NCBI RefSeq assembly: GCF_027925145.1
Contig: NZ_AP027130.1
Coordinates: 372,001 to 436,000, forward strand
DNA: 64,000 bases
Source: Thermodesulfomicrobium sp. WS
GTDB taxonomy: Bacteria; Desulfobacterota; Desulfovibrionia; Desulfovibrionales; Desulfomicrobiaceae
Direction: 5' to 3'
Below are positions 18,441-27,026 of this stretch, piece after piece (the first letter of the stretch is position 1; each line of letters begins with the position of its first letter). Position numbers and translations under genes: made by a program. The notes below the pieces were generated by a model. The model was not told the origin of the DNA. It ran no database searches and saw only the letters and a program-made list of their open reading frames with translations.

Positions 18441-19919
18441 ATGCTGGCATGGACCCAGGAACAGACGATCGCCGTAAACGAGATTTCCGTGCTGTCGCCC
18501 GAGGCGTTTCGCGCCGCGGTGGCGCAGGCCGTGGAGCAGGGAGCGCGGCTTGTCGCCTTGTTTGCTGCCCCCAAGGGCGCGGTCAAGCGGGTGTATGCGG
18601 TCTTGGCGTGGGATGGACGCCACCTGCTGGAGACCGTGGCCATGGAGCCGTCTCTCGGGTATCCGAGTCTGACCCCCGTATGCCCGCAGGCCCATTGGTT
18701 CGAGCGGGAACTCTTTGAAATTCATGGGATTACCCCGCACAATCACCCGTGGCTCAAGCCCATCCGCTTTCATGAGCGCCAAGACGGCGGCGAGCGGCCG
18801 GCCCCGTGCGTGACCGAATATTTCACCGTGGACGGACCAGAGATCCACGAAGTGGCCGTAGGTCCGGTGCATGCCGGCATCATCGAGCCCGGGCATTTCC
18901 GCTTCCAATGTCTGGGCGAGACCGTGATGCACCTGGAGATCTCCTTGGGCTACCAGCACCGGGGTATCGAGGCCCAGCTGGCGGGCGGACCGGATCGGCG
19001 TACCATCCATTTCATGGAGACAGCGGCCGGGGACACCACCATCGGACATACCTGGACGCATTGCGCCCTGGTGGAGGCCTTGGCTGGCGTGACCGTGCCC
19101 GCCCGGGCACAGGCCATTCGCGCCCTGGCCTTGGAGTTGGAGCGCTTGGCCAATCACACCGGGGACGTGGGGGCGCTGGCCTTGGATATGGGATTTTTGC
19201 CGACGTCGTCCTTTTGCGGGCGGCTGCGCGGTGATTTTCTCAACATGACGGCGCTTTTGTGCGGCAACCGCTTTGGCCGGGGCCTGGTGCGGCCCGGAGG
19301 CGTGGCCTTCGATGTGGAGCCCGAGCGAACGCAGGAACTCCTGCGCCGCTTGGCGGCCACGGTACGGGACGTGCGCGGGGCGGTGCGGCTCTTTGTGGAG
19401 TCTTCCATGGCCCGGAACCGCCTGGAGGGCGTGGGGGCGCTCTCCACGGGTGAGGCCGTGGCCTTGGGGTTGGTGGGGCCTGCCGCCCGTGCCTGCGGCG
19501 TGGTGCGCGACGATCGCTGGGCCCATCCCCAGCCCGGGGTGCCCCATCCCGAGGGCGCGCCGGCCACGGCCGAAGGCGGGGACCTCCTTGCCCGGGCCAT
19601 GGTGCGCGTGCGCGAGATCGAGGCCAGCGCCGCCATGGTGGAGCAATTGCTGCGGCGGCTGCCGGAGGGGCCGATCGCATGTCCTGTCCCACCGCTTGCG
19701 CCGCGGCGGCTGGCGGCCTGCCTGGTGGAGGCCTGGCGGGGAGAGGTCTGTCATGTGGCGGCCACGGACGAGAGCGGTCGCTTTGCCTGGTATAAAATGG
19801 TGGACCCGTCCTTCCACAACTGGTTTGGACTCGCCATGGTGCTGCGGGGGACGGAGATCTCTGATTTTCCCTTGTGTAACAAAAGTTTCAATCTGTCCTA
19901 TTGCGGACACGACCTGTAG
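18441..19919 (+). CDS. hyfG: Ehr complex large subunit (HyfG/NuoCD-like) lacking the Ni-Fe cysteines
   Basis: 492-residue fusion of a NuoC-like N-terminal domain (WFERELFEIHGI, residues 86-97; LKPIRF) and a NuoD/hydrogenase-large-subunit domain. In true [NiFe] hydrogenases two CxxC motifs bind the metal. At the first position this protein reads GDTTIGHTWTHC (197-208), leaving Asp198 and Ile201 where cysteines are expected by hand alignment. The C-terminus reads SFNLSYCGHDL; its Cys488 is one residue off register and no DPCxxC exists. The protein ends right after this motif with no cleavable extension for a maturation protease. Hydrogenase activity is therefore unlikely. The ATG follows AGGAGGATTT. 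Confidence 0.9.
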   Translation: MLAWTQEQTIAVNEISVLSPEAFRAAVAQAVEQGARLVALFAAPKGAVKRVYAVLAWDGRHLLETVAMEPSLGYPSLTPVCPQAHWFERELFEIHGITPHNHPWLKPIRFHERQDGGERPAPCVTEYFTVDGPEIHEVAVGPVHAGIIEPGHFRFQCLGETVMHLEISLGYQHRGIEAQLAGGPDRRTIHFMETAAGDTTIGHTWTHCALVEALAGVTVPARAQAIRALALELERLANHTGDVGALALDMGFLPTSSFCGRLRGDFLNMTALLCGNRFGRGLVRPGGVAFDVEPERTQELLRRLAATVRDVRGAVRLFVESSMARNRLEGVGALSTGEAVALGLVGPAARACGVVRDDRWAHPQPGVPHPEGAPATAEGGDLLARAMVRVREIEASAAMVEQLLRRLPEGPIACPVPPLAPRRLAACLVEAWRGEVCHVAATDESGRFAWYKMVDPSFHNWFGLAMVLRGTEISDFPLCNKSFNLSYCGHDL

Positions 19920-19929
19920 GAGCGCAAGC

Positions 19930-20691
19930 ATGCTGCGAGTCCTTGCCGAGCGCTGGCACCAGAAAATGCGCACCATTGATTTTCCGCGCACCCATCCTCC
20001 CCTGTCCGATCGCTATCAGGGCCGGCCGCTGCTTGCGCCCGAGCGCTGCCCCGGCGCAGGGTGCGAGGCATGCACCGCGGTGTGCCCCACGGGCGCGGTG
20101 GGGGTGGATGGCCAGGGGCTGTTTCTCGATTTGGGGCGCTGCCTTTTCTGCGGGGCGTGTGTGCGCGCGTGTCCGCACGGGGCGGTGGCCTTTGGACAGG
20201 ATTTCCGCATGGCGGCCCGTCGGCGCGAGGACCTGATCCTGCGCGGGGCGTCGATGCCGGAGATCACCCCCTTGGAGGAAGAACGGCGCCGGCTCTTTGC
20301 CCGCTCCCTGCGGCTACGGCAGGTGAGCGCCGGGGGGTGCATGGCCTGTGAGGCGGATCTCAACGTGCTCACCACCGTGGTCTTCGATCTGGGGCGGTTT
20401 GGCATCGATTTCGTGGCCTCGCCGCGCCATGGCGACGGTGTGGCGGTCACTGGGCCGGTGACCCGCAACATGCGCGACGCGCTGCTGTGGACCCACGCCG
20501 CAAGCCCGGATCCGCGCGTGAGCGTGGCCGTGGGGGCGTGCGCCATCTCTGGAGGCATCTATGCAGGGCTGCCGGAGACATCGAGCGGGGCGACGGAGCT
20601 TCTGCCCGTAGACCTCTTCATCCCCGGCTGCCCGCCCCATCCGCTCACCATCTTGCATGGGCTTTTGGGGCTCATCGGCCGGCTTTCCTAG
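19930..20691 (+). CDS. hyfI: Ehr complex ferredoxin/small-subunit fusion (HyfH-HyfI/NuoB-like)
   Basis: 253 residues joining a two-cluster ferredoxin domain to a NuoB-like small subunit. The ferredoxin part has Cys40-x4-Cys45-x2-Cys48-x3-Cys52, one residue longer than usual in the first gap, and a standard CLFCGACVRAC (Cys71-Cys81). The small-subunit part keeps all four ligands of the proximal [4Fe-4S] cluster: GGCMAC (Cys137, Cys140), Cys204 in GACAISGG and Cys234 in PGCPPHP. Electron transfer to the HyfG interface therefore looks intact although HyfG has no metal site. Hydrogenase-4 encodes these parts as separate HyfH and HyfI. Confidence 0.88.
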   Translation: MLRVLAERWHQKMRTIDFPRTHPPLSDRYQGRPLLAPERCPGAGCEACTAVCPTGAVGVDGQGLFLDLGRCLFCGACVRACPHGAVAFGQDFRMAARRREDLILRGASMPEITPLEEERRRLFARSLRLRQVSAGGCMACEADLNVLTTVVFDLGRFGIDFVASPRHGDGVAVTGPVTRNMRDALLWTHAASPDPRVSVAVGACAISGGIYAGLPETSSGATELLPVDLFIPGCPPHPLTILHGLLGLIGRLS

Positions 20692-21674
20692 GCCTTGGTC
20701 CGGGTCACCAGGCGGCGGTAGAGGTCGAGGAACTCCACGAAGTCTTCGTGGCGGCCGCCGGCATCCGGGTGGAGGACCTTGGCCCGGCGCCGGAAGAGGC
20801 GGATGAGCTCGGCACGGCCCAGGGCCTGCAGCTTCGGCCATGGCATGCCAAAAAGGACCTCGGCCCGGGTGGCGTCCACCGGTCTGCTGGGCCGCCGGGG
20901 GCGCGGCCGCCGGAAACTGCCCATGAAGCCTTCCACGATGCGCGCCCAGGGGTCTGCGGCGGGAAACTGGAAGTCGTAGTGGTAGCAGGCGTAGCGGCGA
21001 AGATAGGGGTGGATGCCCGAGGCCGGCCGCACGATCCCCTGCCAGAAGGCGTCGTCCGCGTGGATCTGGCAAAGGGCCCGCAGGAAGGCGGCGTCCACGG
21101 CCTCGGGGTCGAGGGCCTCAGGGGCATGGCGGGCGGCAAGGCAGGCAAACTGGCCTTGCAGGTTGAAGGCGGCAAAGGTGTAGGCGCGCAGCTCCTCGGG
21201 CCGCAGGGTGCGCTCCATGCGCCAAAATTCCTGCTCCAGCTCATCGCGGCTTTTTCCCACAAGACGCAGGAAAAGCTTGGGATGCACCAGGTGGATGGCG
21301 CCAAGGTTGGTCTCGCCAGTGCGTAAAAACGCCAGCCGCCGTTTGTCGAAAGGGTGCAGCCCTGCCACCTGGGCTTCTTCTTCCGGCAAGAGGCGGCGGC
21401 GCACCCAAGGCCGACGGTGTCCTTGATCTTCGAGGGCGGGAATGAAGGGCGCGAAGGCCGCTTCCAGGGCATCGAGCAGGGCGTCGTCGAGACAGCCGGC
21501 GGCAGCGAAGACCGCATCGAGCAGCTGCGGCCGAAAGGCGCCGTCTTCGTACCAGGCACAGGGGTTCGGGCCGAGGTCGAGGATGGTCTGGCTGAGGAGC
21601 ATCCCTGCGGTGGAAACGGTGCGGCGCAGCGCGTAGCGTGCCCCTTGAGGAGTCAGGATTCGAGCAATGTACAT
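20688..21674 (-). CDS. J-domain (DnaJ-like) protein
   Basis: 328 residues. The C-terminal 45 residues form a J-domain-like segment, with LIRLFRRRAKVLHPDAGG holding His302-Pro-Asp, the motif that stimulates DnaK ATPase. The first 270 residues match no domain I can name; they are rich in Arg, Leu and aromatic residues. GGAGG precedes the ATG at 21674. The stop overlaps that of hyfI on the other strand by four bases. It probably acts as a substrate-specific DnaK co-chaperone; its client is unknown. Confidence 0.75.
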   Translation of the reverse strand: MYIARILTPQGARYALRRTVSTAGMLLSQTILDLGPNPCAWYEDGAFRPQLLDAVFAAAGCLDDALLDALEAAFAPFIPALEDQGHRRPWVRRRLLPEEEAQVAGLHPFDKRRLAFLRTGETNLGAIHLVHPKLFLRLVGKSRDELEQEFWRMERTLRPEELRAYTFAAFNLQGQFACLAARHAPEALDPEAVDAAFLRALCQIHADDAFWQGIVRPASGIHPYLRRYACYHYDFQFPAADPWARIVEGFMGSFRRPRPRRPSRPVDATRAEVLFGMPWPKLQALGRAELIRLFRRRAKVLHPDAGGRHEDFVEFLDLYRRLVTRTKA

Positions 21675-21878
21675 GGCGTCCTCCATGGGCATCCATAATG
21701 CCTGCAGGGCCTGCGGAAAAGGCCTTGCGCGGCTTGGAGGCGCTCTATCGCGAAGATGCCCTCGGTGCCGCCCGCACAAGGCATTGGGGGAACGCGGCGC
21801 CTGCGCACGAGGGAGAAGGTGGTTAGAGCGGCGCCACCTCCCAGCCTACGATCTGACGTTTTACCGTGCTGAACTCCA

Positions 21879-22094
21879 CTACAGACCAGTGAAGAACGCA
21901 CGATTGCCGGCAAAGGCCTCGGCCAGGGTATCGAGGAAGAGGGATTTGCCGAAGCGCCGCGGCCGGGAGAGGAAGTAGTACTTCCCGCTTTCGGCAAGCT
22001 TTGCCACAAAAGGCGTCTTGTCCACGTAGTAATATCCTTCGCGCCGGATCTCGGCAAAGGTCTGGATGCCGATGGGCAGTTTCTTGCGTTCCAT
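21879..22094 (-). pseudogene. Truncated AAA-ATPase-like (PD-(D/E)XK-associated) gene remnant
   Basis: 71 residues matching only the N-terminus of the AAA-ATPase_like/DUF1703 family, whose full members have about 500-580 residues. FAEIRREGYYYVDKTPFVA and the Walker A-like FLSRPRRFGKSLFLDTLAEA are intact, then the frame stops after FFTGL. No continuation of the family was recognised downstream in any minus frame. It keeps a GGAGG binding site. These genes often occur in many copies and decay readily. Confidence 0.75.
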
Positions 22095-22271
22095 GGCAGC
22101 CTCCGTGCTGGAGCGGGGAGACATTGTGTGTAGCCACCACTGGTTGGGAAGTCAAAATGGGAAGCCGAGCGCCCCTGGGACAGACTCCCCCCCAGTGTCC
22201 ATCGGCGCATGGGTCCCCTCTAGACAGCGCCCAGCATGCAAGGGCATGGAGGAGCATCCTTGGAGGCTCGT

Positions 22272-23240
22272 ATGCGCGCACATCAGCTCGTGGCCCAGTA
22301 CTATCCGGATTTTCCCCGCCGCCGTGTGGGGCGTGTGGTCACCGACACCACGGATTTCATGGGTATTGGTTATGGGGACATCATGGCCCTTGGAGACCTG
22401 CATTATCTCGTTCTTGGGGATGAAAAAGAACGGAGTTTCGGGATTGAGGATCCTAAATATTGGGTCAAGCGCTGTCTCGAGCTGGAAACAGGTGTGCGAA
22501 AAATCGTCAAATTGGTCTTTTATGAGAGTTTTCCTGTCTCCATAGGAGAGCTTTCCATTCAGTGTTTTCGCAGTCCGCGCAAAGAGGCGCGAGTATTGAA
22601 TCTGGTTCATGGAGATTCCCGTTTCATGCAGGGCCGGACCGTGCTCGATAGTGCAGGCAACGAGGTGCGCATTCTCGACATTGTGCGCGGAGAGCTCTTT
22701 GCGCACCGGGTGCACCGGAACCCTTTGGATCACCGGCGCTATCTCTTTGAGGTCCTTCCAGATCTTCTCGAACGCTTCATGGGGGCGTGTGCGGCCATTG
22801 CGATGCTCCACCAGCATGGGGAAAACCATGGCGATATCCGCCGGGATCATCTGTGGGTGGAGAGCGAAACCGGAGGGCTGGTATGGATCGATTTCGACTA
22901 CACCTACGAGTTCCATGAAAATCCCTTTGGCCTCGATATCTTTGGATTAGGCAATATCCTTCTCTATCTGTGCGGCAAAGGTTTTGTCACCCGTCTTGCC
23001 ATGACGGAAGACGAGTTTTCCGGAGATCGGAATGCCGTGCTGCATCCTGAAGACTTTTCCATATTATTTCGGCATCGACTTTGTAATCTTCGTAAGGTGT
23101 ATCCGTATATTCCCAAGGAGCTCAACGATGTCCTCCTGCATTTTGCAGTTCAGTCAGAGATTTTTTATTTTCATGTATCGGAATTTCTTGAGGATTTGCA
23201 GCGTGGACTTTGGGCGTTGCGCCAAGGAGACTGGTCATGA
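22272..23240 (+). CDS. Atypical Ser/Thr protein kinase-like protein
   Basis: 322 residues with a recognisable but divergent protein-kinase plan. IVKLVF offers a beta-3 Lys80, Glu105 fits helix C, HGD (186-188) in HGDIRRDHLWV matches the catalytic loop, DFD (207-209) replaces DFG, and Asp222 in LDIFGLG fits the helix-F aspartate. Phosphotransfer is therefore plausible, but no canonical glycine loop is evident. An antibiotic- or sugar-kinase-like activity is an alternative. The ATG at 22272 follows GGAGGCTCGT. Base composition is clearly lower in GC than its neighbours, suggesting a different history. The stop overlaps the start of the UspA gene (ATGA). Confidence 0.7.
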   Translation: MRAHQLVAQYYPDFPRRRVGRVVTDTTDFMGIGYGDIMALGDLHYLVLGDEKERSFGIEDPKYWVKRCLELETGVRKIVKLVFYESFPVSIGELSIQCFRSPRKEARVLNLVHGDSRFMQGRTVLDSAGNEVRILDIVRGELFAHRVHRNPLDHRRYLFEVLPDLLERFMGACAAIAMLHQHGENHGDIRRDHLWVESETGGLVWIDFDYTYEFHENPFGLDIFGLGNILLYLCGKGFVTRLAMTEDEFSGDRNAVLHPEDFSILFRHRLCNLRKVYPYIPKELNDVLLHFAVQSEIFYFHVSEFLEDLQRGLWALRQGDWS

Positions 23241-23722
23241 ATGATCCCAAGCGCGTGGTGGTGGCGGTGGACGGATCGGACAATGCCTGGCGGGCGGTGG
23301 AATACGTGGCCGCGATGTTGGGCGGTGTGCCTGGGGTGCAGGTCTGCGTGCTGTTGGTGGAGCGCCTGCCGAGCCGGGATCTTTTTGCCTCGCAAGTCGC
23401 TTGGGAGGCGACCTGTCAGGTCTATCGGGAGCGGGCGAGGGCGTTTGTGGATCGCTGCCGCCAGCGATTGGAGGCGGCCAACCTGGCGGTGGAGACGGTG
23501 GTCATCAATTCCTGCGTGGCCGTGGAAAATGAGGCGGGGGCGGTCTGCAGCTTGGGCACCTCCATCGCCCGGGATATCATCGCCTTCCAAGAGCAGGGGC
23601 AATACGGCACCGTGGTCGTTGGCCGTCGCGGGGTCTCGCGTGCAGAGGAATTCCTCTTTGGCAGTGTGACCACCAAGGTCACCCACTTGGCCCGCAACTG
23701 CGCCGTGTGGGTGGTGCAGTGA
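23237..23722 (+). CDS. Universal stress protein, UspA family
   Basis: 161 residues, a single Usp domain. VVVAVDGSDNAWRAVEY starts the nucleotide-binding fold, and the C-terminal TVVVGRRGVSRAEEFLFGSV matches the G-x2-G-x9-G-S/T signature of ATP-binding Usp proteins, so ATP binding is likely. Its ATG overlaps the stop of the kinase-like gene by four bases with AAGGAG upstream, indicating translational coupling. The pair suggests that the Usp protein is a substrate or effector of the kinase, which is inference. Confidence 0.88.
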   Translation: MNDPKRVVVAVDGSDNAWRAVEYVAAMLGGVPGVQVCVLLVERLPSRDLFASQVAWEATCQVYRERARAFVDRCRQRLEAANLAVETVVINSCVAVENEAGAVCSLGTSIARDIIAFQEQGQYGTVVVGRRGVSRAEEFLFGSVTTKVTHLARNCAVWVVQ

Positions 23723-23789
23723 ATCCCATCGGCGCACATGCCCTGGTGATGGAAGACGGTGCCGTTCAGTGGCGCAGGGTCTCCGTGCG

Positions 23790-26700
23790 TCAGGCCTGCG
23801 GTGTGGGGTGGCGCTCTTCGTGGCGCTTTTCCAGATAGTAGAGCACCGGCACCACCAGGCGGGAGAACAGGGTCGCCGCCACTTCGCCGGCCATGAGGGA
23901 GATGGCGAGCCCCTGGAAGATGGGGTCGAAGAGGATGACGAAGGCCCCGGCCACCACGCTGGCGGCAGTGAGCAGCATGGGGCGAAAGCGCAGGGCGCCG
24001 GCCTCCACCACGGCCTCGGCCAGGGGGACGCCCAGGCTTCGGCGCAGCTCGATGAAGTCCACCAGGATGATGGAGTTGCGCACCACGATGCCCGCGCCGG
24101 CGATGAAGCCGATCATGGACGTGGCGGTGAAAAAGGCGCCGGCCAGGGCGTGGGCCGGGATGATGCCGATGAGCGACAGGGGAATGGGCGCCATGATGGC
24201 GATGGGCGTGGTGTAGGAGCCAAACCAGCCCACCACCAAGAGGGCGATGAGCACCAGCACGGCGGCAAAGGCCAGACCCATGTCCCGGAAAACTTCGTAG
24301 GTGATCTGCCATTCCCCGTCCCATTTGAGCACGTACTCGTGGTCCTGGGCAGGCATGCTGGTGGTCAGCCGCGGCAGCGCACCAGGTTGGACGCGCTGCC
24401 AGGCCCCGTGGCCTTGGGCGGCAAGGTCGTCCAGGGCGTGGCCGGCGCGCAGCATGGCGTAGATGGGGCTTTCTTCTCCGCCGGCCATGTCCGCGGTGAC
24501 GTACACCACGGGAAAGAGGTTCTTGTGGTAGATGACCGCAGGCGCCATATCCTGGCGGATGTGCGCGATCTCTCCCAGGGAGACGACGCCGTGTGTCCCG
24601 TGGATCCCCAACGCGGCGAGCTGGCTTTCACTGGTGCGGCGGCCCTGCGGCAGGCGCACCACCAGGGGCACGTCTTCGCGACTTTGCGGGTCGCGCACGA
24701 GGCCCACGGTGGTGCCGCGCAGGGCGGCTGCCAGCACCTGGCGGGCCCGCTGCGGCGAGACCCCCAGGGCCGTGGCCTTGTCCGTCACCAGCTCCACCCG
24801 GAGCTCGGGGTGCGGGTCGGTGACGTACCAGTCCACATCCACTACGTTGGCAGTGGCCTTGAGCACGTCGCGCACCTGCCGGGCCACGGCCAAACGGCCT
24901 TCTTCGCTGGGGCCGTAGATTTCCGCCACCAAGGTCTGGAGTACCGGCGGGCCGGGAGGGACCTCCACGGTCTTCACATTGGCGCCGAAACTCTGGGCCG
25001 CAGGGGCCACGGCCTGCCGGATCCGGGCCGCGATGGCGTGGCTTTGTTCGTGGCGCACGCCGCGCGGGGTGAGGTTGACCTGGATTTCCGCCTCATGGGA
25101 GCCTGTGCGGCTATAGTAGTGACGTACCAGTCCATTGAAGGTGAAGGGCGCGGCAGTGCCCACGTAGAGCTGGATGTCTGTCACCGTCGGGTCGGTGAGC
25201 ACTGCCCGGGATATGGCCTCGGCTGCGGCCATGGTCTCTTCCAGGGCCGTGCCTTCGGGCATGTCGATGACGAGCTCGAGTTCGCTCTTGTTGTCGAAGG
25301 GGAGCATCTTCACCAGCACCAAGCGCAGGGGAAACATGGCCACGGCCAGGAGGAAAAGCACCGCCACGGCGCCGAGAAAGACGGCCCGATCCCGGGGATG
25401 GTGGATGAGCCGGCGCATGAAGTTGGCGTAGAGCTGGGTGATGCGGCCGCTGGAGTGCTCGGTGTGCTCCACCTCGCGGCCCAAAAAGCGCTTGGCGAGC
25501 CACGGGGTGATCACGAAGGCCACCGCCATGGAGAGCAGCATGGCGATGCTGGCGCCCACAGGCATGGGACGCATGTAGGGGCCCATGAGGCCGCGCACGA
25601 AGGCCATGGGCATGATGGCGGCGATGACGGTGAAGGTGGCGAGCACCAGGGGACCGCGCACCTCCGAGACCGCGTCCACGATGAGCTCCGAGAGTCCTTT
25701 GCCTCGGGACTGGGGCAGCCTGAGGTGGCGGACGATGTTTTCCACGTCCACGATGGGGTCGTCCACCAGGATGCCGATGCAGAAGATGAGGGCAAAGAGG
25801 GTGACGCGGTTGAGGGTGTAGCCAAGGAGCCAATACGTGGCCAGGGTGATGGCCAAGGTGACGGGCACGGCCACCATGACCACGAAGCTCGCCCGCAGGC
25901 CCAAAAACAGGGCCACGATGGCCCCGACACTCAGGGTCGCCAGCGCCAGATGGAAGAGGAGCTCGTCGGATTTGTGGCGGGCGGTCTCACCGTAGTCCCG
26001 CACCACCACGACCTCTACATCCGCAGGCAGGACGCTTCCCACCAGGGAGCGCACGAGGTGTTGGACTTCGTGGCTGATGCGGGTGGCGCTCTCGCCGGTG
26101 CGCTTGGCCACGGTGAGGGTCACGGCCGGGGCGAACTCTCCTGGGGCAAGGCCGATGCCCTTGGCGGCCTTGCCCGGACCTGCGGCGAAGAAGACGTAGT
26201 GTTCCGGTTCCAAGGGGCCGTCGCGCACCTCGGCCACGTCTTCCAGGTACACGGGCTTTCCGTGGTGTACGGCCACCACCACGCGCCGGACCTCGCTTGC
26301 CGAGGCGAGACCGCTCCACAGCCGTACCGGCTGCGATACCCCGGTGCCATGCATATACCCGGCCACCTCGGCCTGATTGTGGGCCTGAAGCTCTTCGGCC
26401 ACCTGGGCGAGATCAAGGCCGAAGAGCCGCAGCTTTTCCGGATCGGGCTCCACGGTGATACCGCGGCGCTCACCGCCGATGATGGAGACTTCACTCACGC
26501 CGGGGATGCGGCGCACTGCTTCCGCCGCTTCCAAGGCCATGTGCCGCAGGCTTGCGGGCGTGCGGTGCGGGCTGGTGAGGCTTACGGCCACCACCGGCAC
26601 GTCGTCGATGGAGCGGGGTTTGACCAGCGGCATGGAGCAGCCGGGCGGGATCCAATCCAGGTGCTGGTAGAGCTTGGCGTAGGTCTTGATGAGGCTCTCT

Positions 26701-27026
26701 TCCGGATTGGAGCCCACGGTGAAACGCACGATGCTCATGGCCGCCCCGTCCATGGCCGTGGAATAGACATACTCCACCCCCGGGATTTCCCACAGGAGCT
26801 TTTCCATGGGCCCCACCACCCGCTGCTCCACTTCCCGGGGGCTTGCCCCCGGCATGGAGACTTCGATGTCGATCATGGGGACCACGATCTGGGGCTCTTC
26901 CTCGCTGGGGGTACTGAGCACGGCCACCACCCCCAAGAGCAGGGCAAAGAGCACCGTGAGGGGCACCAGCTTGGAGTCCACGAAGAGCGCCGTGAGGCGG
27001 TGGAGCAGGTCGCCGGAGTGACTCAT
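23790..27026 (-). CDS. RND efflux transporter permease (AcrB family)
   Basis: 1,078-residue inner-membrane pump. Family features are an N-terminal membrane helix, IDIEVSMPGASPREVEQRV near residue 55, a first porter domain, the helix-4 relay aspartates in GILVDDPIVDVENIVRH and a duplicated C-terminal half with GAGIVVRNSIILVDFIELRR. The proton-relay Asp pair is intact. It overlaps the upstream adaptor by four bases. Substrates cannot be assigned; cation-type (HME) and drug-type (HAE) pumps share these features. No outer-membrane partner lies next to it, so a shared TolC-like protein is expected. Confidence 0.93.
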   Translation of the reverse strand: MSHSGDLLHRLTALFVDSKLVPLTVLFALLLGVVAVLSTPSEEEPQIVVPMIDIEVSMPGASPREVEQRVVGPMEKLLWEIPGVEYVYSTAMDGAAMSIVRFTVGSNPEESLIKTYAKLYQHLDWIPPGCSMPLVKPRSIDDVPVVAVSLTSPHRTPASLRHMALEAAEAVRRIPGVSEVSIIGGERRGITVEPDPEKLRLFGLDLAQVAEELQAHNQAEVAGYMHGTGVSQPVRLWSGLASASEVRRVVVAVHHGKPVYLEDVAEVRDGPLEPEHYVFFAAGPGKAAKGIGLAPGEFAPAVTLTVAKRTGESATRISHEVQHLVRSLVGSVLPADVEVVVVRDYGETARHKSDELLFHLALATLSVGAIVALFLGLRASFVVMVAVPVTLAITLATYWLLGYTLNRVTLFALIFCIGILVDDPIVDVENIVRHLRLPQSRGKGLSELIVDAVSEVRGPLVLATFTVIAAIMPMAFVRGLMGPYMRPMPVGASIAMLLSMAVAFVITPWLAKRFLGREVEHTEHSSGRITQLYANFMRRLIHHPRDRAVFLGAVAVLFLLAVAMFPLRLVLVKMLPFDNKSELELVIDMPEGTALEETMAAAEAISRAVLTDPTVTDIQLYVGTAAPFTFNGLVRHYYSRTGSHEAEIQVNLTPRGVRHEQSHAIAARIRQAVAPAAQSFGANVKTVEVPPGPPVLQTLVAEIYGPSEEGRLAVARQVRDVLKATANVVDVDWYVTDPHPELRVELVTDKATALGVSPQRARQVLAAALRGTTVGLVRDPQSREDVPLVVRLPQGRRTSESQLAALGIHGTHGVVSLGEIAHIRQDMAPAVIYHKNLFPVVYVTADMAGGEESPIYAMLRAGHALDDLAAQGHGAWQRVQPGALPRLTTSMPAQDHEYVLKWDGEWQITYEVFRDMGLAFAAVLVLIALLVVGWFGSYTTPIAIMAPIPLSLIGIIPAHALAGAFFTATSMIGFIAGAGIVVRNSIILVDFIELRRSLGVPLAEAVVEAGALRFRPMLLTAASVVAGAFVILFDPIFQGLAISLMAGEVAATLFSRLVVPVLYYLEKRHEERHPTPQA

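Noticed and set aside
13479-20691. Annotation as a functional hydrogenase-4 or formate hydrogenlyase
   Set aside because: The large subunit has neither of the two CxxC motifs needed for the Ni-Fe centre, and no maturation genes or formate dehydrogenase lie nearby.
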